DNA of 6,507 bases, taken from assembly GCA_045640725.1 (NCBI GenBank), contig JAZUFN010000200.1, positions 1-6,507 on the forward strand, given 5' to 3'. Position numbers and translations under genes: made by a program. This document shows positions 1-4,641 of this stretch, piece after piece. Source of the stretch: RGIG3528 sp045640725. GTDB taxonomy: Bacteria; Bacillota; Clostridia; Lachnospirales; Lachnospiraceae. The notes under the pieces are model-generated. The model worked only from the letters and a program-made list of their open reading frames with translations. It was not told the DNA's origin and did no database searches. Every line of letters starts with the position of its first letter. The stretch's first letter is position 1.

Positions 1-1
1 T

Positions 2-583
2 TCTGCAGAAATAGCTCAAAAAATGAAAATATCCGTAAAGACCAGACTGGGTTACCACGATCCGGAAGAATTTAAAGAAGTACTGGAGATTTATAATAAA
101 TTTCCCCTGAATGAACTGATTATACACCCACGCATCAGGACTGATATGTATAAAGGGCCTATCAGAATGGAATATTTCAATATGGCTTCTGATAAGGCAA
201 AAATGCCACTAATATACAACGGAGAAATTAAAACGAAAGAAGATGCACAGGATATTTATCAACAATATCCTGATCTGGAAGCAATTATGTTGGGGAGAGG
301 CCTTATTTCAAAGCCTTGGTTGCCGTCTATAATTAAGGGACAGGAAGAAAGCCCTGATTTAGCTACTTTTAAGGCCTTTCACAATGAGCTTTTTGCGGCA
401 TACAAAGAGCGCTTTTCCGGACCTGTGCCAATACTGGCCCGCTACAAAGAATTTTGGTTTCACTTTTTACCTAATTTTGAATTGGGTGAAAAATACGAAA
501 AGGACCTTAAAAAGGCGAAAACACCTCTTGAAACTGAATCAATAATCAATCGAATAATGGCTGGAGGAATGTCACTTTTATAA
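2..583 (+). CDS. dus: tRNA-dihydrouridine synthase, C-terminal part (5' end outside window)
   Basis: Flavin-dependent enzyme that reduces specific uridines in tRNA to dihydrouridine, in the cytoplasm, using FMN and NAD(P)H. The reading frame is open to the left edge, so about 193 C-terminal residues of a usual 310-330 are present. Seen: the Dus-family VKTRLG motif at 35-52, an HPRIR segment near 125-139 that corresponds to the conserved H-x-R region, an NGEI strand near 220-231, and the phosphate-binding GRGLISKPW near 296-322. The remainder, rich in Lys, Phe and Tyr, fits the helical tRNA-binding domain. The catalytic cysteine normally lies upstream of VKTRLG and is therefore outside the window. 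The ATG at 23 is not the start, because the family sequence continues upstream of it in frame. The Dus subgroup (DusA/B/C) cannot be fixed from this part. A weak hairpin follows the stop and the next gene has its own ribosome binding site, so the gene is probably not tightly co-transcribed with its neighbour. Confidence 0.93.
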   Translation, partial: SAEIAQKMKISVKTRLGYHDPEEFKEVLEIYNKFPLNELIIHPRIRTDMYKGPIRMEYFNMASDKAKMPLIYNGEIKTKEDAQDIYQQYPDLEAIMLGRGLISKPWLPSIIKGQEESPDLATFKAFHNELFAAYKERFSGPVPILARYKEFWFHFLPNFELGEKYEKDLKKAKTPLETESIINRIMAGGMSLL

Positions 584-614
584 AATTTGTAGAAAAAATT
601 CTTACAATTGTTTT
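583..614 (+). terminator. weak AT-rich terminator-like hairpin after dus
   Basis: TTGTAGAA (587-594) can pair with TTCTTACAA (599-607) with one bulged base, across an AAAA loop. The stem may extend through AAAA (582-585) with TTTT (611-614) across a small internal loop. TTGTTTT (608-614) follows. The stem has almost no GC and is therefore weak. It sits right after the dus stop codon, where a terminator is expected. Partial read-through into the downstream gene is likely. Confidence 0.42.
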
Positions 615-639
615 AAAGATGGTTCTATTGTGCTACTAT
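608..639 (+). promoter_or_regulatory. possible extended -10 promoter for the EAL gene
   Basis: TGCTACTAT at 631-639 resembles an extended -10 (TG-n-TATAAT, 4 of 6 in the hexamer). The nearest -35-like hexamer, TTGTTT at 608-613, is 20 bases away, longer than the preferred 17, and it overlaps the U-tract of the preceding hairpin. The position, about 50 bases before the ATG at 692, is sensible. This is a weak call; the gene could also be transcribed by read-through from dus. Confidence 0.25.
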
Positions 640-691
640 TATCTGTGGGGTATCCTGAAGATTTTAATATAATGAGATTGAGGAAAAGGTC

Positions 692-2641
692 ATGACAAAC
701 TTTGTTGTTCATTTTGATATTGCGGCGCTAATAGTATCCTTGGCATTGACTATTGAATTTAATATAAGACATACTATTTCATCCCGTCAGACCAGTGCTT
801 TTTTACGTATTTTGGTAACTTCTATTTTAGCCTGTGCTTTTGATATTGCCAGTGCTTGGGGTATTGTGAATGCTGCAGTTGTTCCGATGTGGGCAGTGAA
901 TACCCTTAATGTTTTATATAATCTTTTCTTCCAAGGTATGGGCCCGACTTATTATTACTATTCAGTTGTGGCCACATCCAATGGAGAATACAAGATGGAC
1001 GGTCGTACCAGATTTCTGATTTTCGGCCATTATAGCGTTTCAGTAGTACTTACTCTGCTTTCACCATTTTTGGGCTGCCTGTTTTATTTTGACGAGAATC
1101 TGATTTATCACCACGGTCCTTTTATTTTCTGGTCATATTATGCAGCTATGTTTTACCTGGTTTCCTCTTTTGTACGGACTTTTAAGAGCAAAGTGTCGAA
1201 AAATTATAAGTTTGTTATTATTCTGTACACAGTCGCAATCCTTATTGCTATGGCTCTTCAGTTTGTTTTCGAGGACTACCTGCTTATCAATTTCAGTATG
1301 ATGATAGGTATTTTGTTGGTATCATTTACCAGAGAAAATCCTATGTTTTATGAAAGTCAGACCATTAATGCATATAATACAAATGCATTTTCAACTGTAG
1401 TTACGAAAAAAATATATGAGAATAAAAGCTTCATTGTTCTAGGTATTAAGGTGGATGGTCTTGCTGAGCTTCGAGAAATAGTAGGTACCGCATCTATAAA
1501 TAATACGCTGAACGATATAGCTCAGTATTTGAAGTCGATTACGGAAAGGGACAAAGTATTTTATATTTCTGACGTAGAATTTGCCATGATTGTTACCGGC
1601 GGTTCTGCAGAGATGGAAATGTTTGTAAAGAAGATTCGTAACAGATTCAAAGATCCTTTTGTGGTAAGTAATGAAAAGGTTCACCTGCAGGTACTAATGA
1701 GCAGATTTGAATCACCTACAGATGCATCTACTACTGACAGTGTGCTGAATCTTTTGGAATATTCGCTGCTTAAGTCCTCAGAAAAGACAAAGGATACAGT
1801 AATGCATGCTGAGGCTAATCTTTTGGATGAGAGACAGCGTGCAGGACAGGTACTTCAGGTGTTGAGACAGGCTCTTGAAGAAAGGACTTTCACAGTAAAG
1901 TATCAGCCCATTTACTCTGTGGAAAAAGAGGCATTTTCATCGGCCGAGGCATTGGTTTATCTCTTTGATGAGACGTTAGGCTCCATACCTCCGTCAGAGT
2001 TTATTCCTATAGCCGAAAAAAATGGACTTATAGGCGCAATAGGAGACTATGTATTTGAGGAAACCTGCCGCTTTATGGTAGAAAATCAGGTGTGGGATAT
2101 GGGAATTGATTACATTACCGTAAATCTTTCACCTATGCAGTGTATTCAAGAAGACCTTCATATCAAATTGGCAGCTATCATGGAAAAGTACAGGCTGGAA
2201 TATTTTAGAATTTCCCTGGAGATTACAGACGCCGGTATTGTTATGAAGGGCAAGAAGCTGGAAGAAAACATGCAGATTCTGATAAACAAGGGTATGCGAT
2301 TCTCTCTGGACAACTATGGTACAGGATATTCCAATCTGAATACAGTAGTAGAGTATCCCTTCAGTATTGTTAAACTGGACAAATCCATGCTTTGGAATGC
2401 TATGAAGAGCGAAAAGGCCATGACCGTTCTTCGCCAGACCATTAGAATGATGAAACAGCTCAGCATGGAGCTTATAGCAGTAGGTGTAGAGACGGAAGAA
2501 CAAGCGCAGCTCTTAGCGTATTACGGCTGTGATTTCTTCCAAGGATATTACTACGCAAAACCGATGCCGGGGGATGAATTCGTAAAATTTGTAGCGGATT
2601 ATATGATGAAAAAAACATCAGAGGTTCAAGAGGTGATATAA
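692..2641 (+). CDS. membrane protein with degenerate GGDEF and EAL domains
   Basis: Predicted cyclic-di-GMP signalling protein of 649 residues, in the cell membrane with cytoplasmic signalling domains. Residues about 9-211 hold roughly seven hydrophobic segments rich in Tyr and Phe; I do not recognise this as a named sensor family. Residues about 245-330 follow the GGDEF fold, but the signature reads SDVEF (293-297), so cyclase activity is unlikely. The EAL domain covers about 385-635: EAL at 419-421, Asn478 in VNLSP, Glu510 in SLEIT, DNYGTGYS from 540, Lys561 in VKLDK, AVGVE ending at Glu600, and Gln617 in QGYYY. Two departures from the consensus stand out: the second Asp of DDFGTG is Asn541, and AEGVE is AVGVE. 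Phosphodiesterase activity may therefore be weak or lost, making it a possible c-di-GMP binder. The start is fixed by the ribosome binding site GAGGAAAAGG (680-689). The stop codon lies inside the direct repeat that flanks the downstream element. Confidence 0.93.
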   Translation: MTNFVVHFDIAALIVSLALTIEFNIRHTISSRQTSAFLRILVTSILACAFDIASAWGIVNAAVVPMWAVNTLNVLYNLFFQGMGPTYYYYSVVATSNGEYKMDGRTRFLIFGHYSVSVVLTLLSPFLGCLFYFDENLIYHHGPFIFWSYYAAMFYLVSSFVRTFKSKVSKNYKFVIILYTVAILIAMALQFVFEDYLLINFSMMIGILLVSFTRENPMFYESQTINAYNTNAFSTVVTKKIYENKSFIVLGIKVDGLAELREIVGTASINNTLNDIAQYLKSITERDKVFYISDVEFAMIVTGGSAEMEMFVKKIRNRFKDPFVVSNEKVHLQVLMSRFESPTDASTTDSVLNLLEYSLLKSSEKTKDTVMHAEANLLDERQRAGQVLQVLRQALEERTFTVKYQPIYSVEKEAFSSAEALVYLFDETLGSIPPSEFIPIAEKNGLIGAIGDYVFEETCRFMVENQVWDMGIDYITVNLSPMQCIQEDLHIKLAAIMEKYRLEYFRISLEITDAGIVMKGKKLEENMQILINKGMRFSLDNYGTGYSNLNTVVEYPFSIVKLDKSMLWNAMKSEKAMTVLRQTIRMMKQLSMELIAVGVETEEQAQLLAYYGCDFFQGYYYAKPMPGDEFVKFVADYMMKKTSEVQEVI

Positions 2642-2642
2642 T

Positions 2643-2656
2643 GTTACTATTCACAG
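2643..2656 (+). repeat. left terminal inverted repeat of the structured element
   Basis: GTTACTATTCACAG is the exact reverse complement of 2814-2827. It begins two bases after the stop codon of the EAL-domain gene. Confidence 0.75.
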
Positions 2657-2692
2657 TCCGTCCAAACCTTATTCATAGCCCCTTCCGTGCAA

Positions 2693-2720
2693 CCACGTAA
2701 GTCGCGCTACGCGCTTATGG
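2693..2720 (+). repeat. GC-rich inner hairpin of the structured element
   Basis: CCA (2693-2695), TAAG (2698-2701) and CGCG (2703-2706) pair with CGCG (2710-2713), CTTA (2714-2717) and TGG (2718-2720). The loop is CTA, with small bulges at 2696-2697 and 2702. This GC-rich block stands out against the AT-rich surroundings and could act as a folded RNA or a protein-recognition site. Confidence 0.6.
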
Positions 2721-2750
2721 ACTATTTCATAAAGGTTTGTACAGCCTTTA

Positions 2751-2816
2751 CAGTTTAATCCATATATTTGTCAGCCATTAAGCAAGCTTATGGCTGCCCA
2801 ATACATGGATTAACTG
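2751..2816 (+). repeat. long inner inverted-repeat arm of the structured element
   Basis: CAGTTTAATCCAT (2751-2763) pairs with ATGGATTAACTG (2805-2816) with one bulged T. Nested inside, CAGCCAT (2772-2778) pairs with ATGGCTG (2790-2796) and AAGC (2780-2783) with GCTT (2786-2789). The right arm shares its CTG with the right terminal repeat (2814-2827), so the two pairings would compete. Confidence 0.6.
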
Positions 2817-2827
2817 TGAATAGTAAC
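2814..2827 (+). repeat. right terminal inverted repeat of the structured element
   Basis: CTGTGAATAGTAAC is the exact reverse complement of 2643-2656 and is followed directly by the second copy of GATATAA (2828-2834). Confidence 0.75.
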
Positions 2828-2839
2828 GATATAAAATTA

Positions 2840-2919
2840 TTACAGGGCCGTTTCTCGCTGCCAACTATTCTATGAGAAGTTGACAATGAGAAACGGCCCT
2901 GTAACTTTTTTTATTTTTT
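2840..2919. terminator. convergent intrinsic terminator with a perfect 17-bp stem
   Basis: Bases 2840-2856 are perfectly complementary to 2888-2904, with a GC-rich core GGGCCG/CGGCCC. The 31-base loop folds again: CAAC and TTCT (2862-2871) pair with AGAA and GTTG (2875-2882). On the + strand the stem is followed by seven T, one A and six T (2906-2919), a strong terminator for the EAL-domain gene. On the - strand the gtrA-like stop codon (2913-2911) lies within the A-run next to the stem, and the far side reads TAATTTTAT, so it probably also ends the glycosyltransferase/gtrA transcript. Confidence 0.88.
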
Positions 2920-3306
2920 AAAAATAATAAAATGCTGAATCAGATAATTAATTACGAAGAGAATTGATTCTATCAAGGCTTTGGCCAACCAGGAATTTAT
3001 ACCTAGTGTGGATATGAATAAATGGGCCAAAAATGAATTAACCACAACGATAAATAATGCTAAAAACACATACTGCAGTATACTTTTTACCAATGATACA
3101 TCACTTTTAAATACTACTTTACGGTTCAGATAGAAGTTTAGCGGAGCGCTGATGGCCCTTGCCATATAGGTGGCGACGGTGTCAGCATAGCTAAGTCCTG
3201 CAAAGCGATCCAGCAGGAAGAAAAACAGCTGGAAAAATAGGAAATCTACCAGGAAACAAATAATAGCGGAGGCAGAAAATTTTAAAAGTTCCAAAAATTT
3301 GTTCAT
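2911..3306 (-). CDS. GtrA family membrane protein
   Basis: Small integral membrane protein of 131 residues, the usual GtrA size, proposed in the family to flip or hold polyprenyl-phosphate-linked sugars across the membrane for glycosylation of surface polymers. Four hydrophobic segments are visible at about 8-32, 41-60, 74-101 and 106-129. An Asp sits in the first segment (VDF, near 20-22), as is common in this family. The most telling motif is ARAISAPLNFYLNRKVVF at 49-66, matching the GtrA pattern of Arg, Asn-Phe and Asn-Arg before a Val-Phe; the C-terminal NYLIQHFIIF repeats a related pattern. The start ATG overlaps the stop codon of the upstream glycosyltransferase as ATGA (3303-3306), which indicates translational coupling and a shared job. 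No dedicated third gene of the phage gtrS kind lies in the window. Confidence 0.9.
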   Translation of the reverse strand: MNKFLELLKFSASAIICFLVDFLFFQLFFFLLDRFAGLSYADTVATYMARAISAPLNFYLNRKVVFKSDVSLVKSILQYVFLALFIVVVNSFLAHLFISTLGINSWLAKALIESILFVINYLIQHFIIFKK

Positions 3307-4037
3307 TGTTTCTTAAACTTCTTTCTATCACGAACAAATTTTAAAATAACCTTAAAAATGCGGGCACTATCCTTAAAAGGATTGTAGTGAGAGCCCTCAT
3401 TATTATTTTCATAAATCTGAGTGATGGTAATCTCTTTGATTTTTAGGTGCATGTAGGGGCAATACAAAAGTACATTCATCTCGTACTCATAGCGCTCACC
3501 CTCGATATCAATCATAGTCTGTATCAGGTTGCTGGCAAAAGCACGAAGACCTGTCTGTGTATCATGTACCTTGGTATGGGATACCATATGGTAAATTCCG
3601 CGGGTAAGACTGTTGCCCAGACGACTGCGGAAAGGGATATCGTCATTTAGAGGGCGGCTGCCTAAAACCAGGGTATCTTTATGGTCGTGAGCGTATGCCA
3701 GGATGTTTAATGCATCTTCAATTTTGTGCTGTCCGTCTGAGTCCACTGTAACTACAGTAAAATCACCCTCATAGGCGCTCTGGATATAGGTAAGAGCAGT
3801 GCGGATGGCACAACCCTTGCCTTTGTTAACTTCATGGGTCAAAACGTGACCAAAAGCCGCTGACCGCTTAAAAAAGTCAGCATAGTCCGGACCACTGCCA
3901 TCATCTACTATAACGGAAGTAAGCCCTCTGTCATGCATGTCCTTCAACATAGTTACCAGGCGCTCATCAGGCTCATAAGACGGCACGATGAAAATAGAAA
4001 AGTCTTCATTTGGCTGGATAATTCTTTTTTCTTCCAT
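3303..4037 (-). CDS. family 2 glycosyltransferase, polyprenyl-phosphate (DPM1-like) type
   Basis: Predicted to transfer a sugar from a nucleotide sugar to polyprenyl phosphate on the cytoplasmic face of the membrane. It has 244 residues, a single GT-A domain. Motifs in order: VPSYEPDE (18-25), VDDGSG (44-49) for nucleotide binding, NKGKGCAIRTAL (71-82), DSDGQH (99-104) as the metal-binding D-x-D, LGSRPL (125-130), DTQTGLRAF (159-167) and GERYEYEMNVLL (180-191). These are typical of dolichyl/undecaprenyl-phosphate mannosyl- or glucosyltransferases. No C-terminal membrane helices are fused to it; the overlapping GtrA gene probably supplies that function. The start is supported by a GAGGG ribosome binding site (4048-4044). 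Which sugar is used and where it ends up (wall polymer, teichoic acid or glycoprotein) cannot be read from the sequence. Confidence 0.91.
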   Translation of the reverse strand: MEEKRIIQPNEDFSIFIVPSYEPDERLVTMLKDMHDRGLTSVIVDDGSGPDYADFFKRSAAFGHVLTHEVNKGKGCAIRTALTYIQSAYEGDFTVVTVDSDGQHKIEDALNILAYAHDHKDTLVLGSRPLNDDIPFRSRLGNSLTRGIYHMVSHTKVHDTQTGLRAFASNLIQTMIDIEGERYEYEMNVLLYCPYMHLKIKEITITQIYENNNEGSHYNPFKDSARIFKVILKFVRDRKKFKKQ

Positions 4038-4073
4038 GATTTTCCCTCGTAATAGGTGATTAATAGTAACAGT

Positions 4074-4102
4074 ATCATAACATATTTAATAATATAATAA
4101 AA
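4074..4102 (-). promoter_or_regulatory. possible extended -10 promoter for the glycosyltransferase-gtrA operon
   Basis: On the minus strand TGTTATGAT (4082-4074) matches TG-n-TATAAT with 5 of 6 in the hexamer. The -35 region 17 bases upstream is only T-rich (TTTTAT, 4102-4097), acceptable for an extended -10 promoter. It lies about 35 bases before the start codon, giving a short leader with the GAGGG site. Confidence 0.4.
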
Positions 4103-4128
4103 GGCCTTAAATCTACATAGAAATTTAA

Positions 4129-4157
4129 TTGAATTTAGTGAGGCAAAGGGGTACAAT
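4129..4157 (+). promoter_or_regulatory. sigma-A-like promoter for the HIT-cellulase pair
   Basis: TTGAAT (4129-4134) and TACAAT (4152-4157) are separated by exactly 17 bases and match the vegetative consensus at 4 of 6 and 5 of 6 positions. The expected start near 4164 gives a leader of about 40 bases before the ATG at 4207. No other + strand promoter of this quality was seen between here and the cellulase gene. Confidence 0.62.
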
Positions 4158-4206
4158 TCGTAAAACGATAGATTTAGAAAAGAAAGGAAATAATATAGGA
4201 TAGTGT

Positions 4207-4641
4207 ATGAAAGACTGTAATTGTGGATATTGTATGAAGGGCGGTCCTGCTCTGGATAAATTTGGTATTTATGTATGTGACCTGTCTGTAAGTATTTTGG
4301 TACTTTTCAAAGAGCAGAGTAAATACGGCAGATTTATCGTAGCTTATAAGGATCATGTCAGCGAAGTGGTGGATATTTCTGCTGAGGAAAGAGCAGCATT
4401 TATGGAAGATGTGGCCAAGGCATCCAAGGCTATTCATAAGGTATTCGGACCGGATAAGGTAAACTATGGTGCTTATGGTGATACCGGTTGTCACCTCCAT
4501 ATGCATCTGGTACCAAAATATAAAGACGGTGACGAATGGGGTGGGACCTTCCAGATGAATCCGGACAAAAAATATCTGACAGATGCTGAATATGAAGAAA
4601 TGATAGTAAAAATAAAAGAGGCATTAAGGGAAATTGAGTAA
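4207..4641 (+). CDS. HIT family protein (histidine-triad nucleotide hydrolase/transferase)
   Basis: Cytoplasmic protein of 144 residues in the histidine-triad superfamily, which hydrolyses or transfers nucleotidyl groups (for example from AMP-linked substrates); the true substrate here is unknown. The triad is clear: H96-L-H98-M-H100, followed by LVPKYKDG. The upstream part shows the family pattern, with His50 in YKDH, an acidic helix at about 58-80, and NYGAYGDTG before the triad. The N-terminus carries Cys4, Cys6 and Cys9, possibly a metal site as in some HIT proteins, but its other ligands are not certain. The C-terminal WGGTFQMNP and a charged helix complete the chain. AGGA at 4197-4200 is a ribosome binding site six bases before the ATG. 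The last 8 bases overlap the downstream cellulase, implying shared transcription, although no functional link between the two is obvious. Confidence 0.92.
   Translation: MKDCNCGYCMKGGPALDKFGIYVCDLSVSILVLFKEQSKYGRFIVAYKDHVSEVVDISAEERAAFMEDVAKASKAIHKVFGPDKVNYGAYGDTGCHLHMHLVPKYKDGDEWGGTFQMNPDKKYLTDAEYEEMIVKIKEALREIE
4626..4636 (+). promoter_or_regulatory. ribosome binding site and TTG start of the cellulase
   Basis: AAGGGA (4626-4631) lies just before TTG (4634-4636). The spacing is short, but an in-frame TAA at 4625-4627 excludes earlier starts, and no ATG or GTG occurs in frame until the ATG at 4949, past the membrane segment and well inside the Pro/Thr linker. Translational coupling to the HIT gene, whose stop is at 4639-4641, would compensate for the weak site. 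Confidence 0.6.

Larger units (their letters stand above)
2635..2834. mobile_element. MITE-like structured insertion with 14-bp terminal inverted repeats
   Basis: The core at 2643-2827 is bounded by perfect 14-bp inverted repeats, GTTACTATTCACAG at the left and CTGTGAATAGTAAC at the right. Outside these lies a 7-bp direct repeat GATATAA (2635-2641 and 2828-2834), a candidate target-site duplication; one unpaired T at 2642 separates the left copy from the repeat. The inside is almost wholly self-complementary: CAAACCTT (2663-2670) with AAGGTTTG (2732-2739), a GC-rich hairpin at 2693-2720, an arm pairing 2751-2763 with 2805-2816, and an inner hairpin CAGCCAT/ATGGCTG (2772-2796). No transposase is encoded, so mobilisation would need a transposase from elsewhere. 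Excising the core plus one repeat would leave the upstream gene intact, because GATATAA supplies its stop codon. The mobile interpretation is inference from the architecture; a structured RNA or an intergenic repeat family with another role is the alternative. Confidence 0.6.

Noticed and set aside
23..25. ATG as the start of the dus gene
   Set aside because: The frame is open upstream, and the Dus core, including the catalytic Cys, must lie before VKTRLG. This Met is internal.
2129..2503. Minus-strand open frame of 124 residues inside the EAL domain
   Set aside because: Fully antisense to conserved EAL motifs, with no recognisable domain.
4062..4070. AATAGTAAC, identical to 9 bases of the element's right terminal repeat
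   Set aside because: Only nine AT-rich bases match, with no partner inverted repeat or duplication nearby, so a second element or solo end is not supported.
4101..4108. AAGGCCTT palindrome between the divergent promoters, as a possible operator
   Set aside because: An isolated 8-bp palindrome with no repeat copies and no regulator gene nearby.
4174..4506. Minus-strand open frame of 110 residues over the HIT gene
   Set aside because: Antisense to the HIT triad region, and it would overlap the + strand ribosome binding site. No family resemblance.
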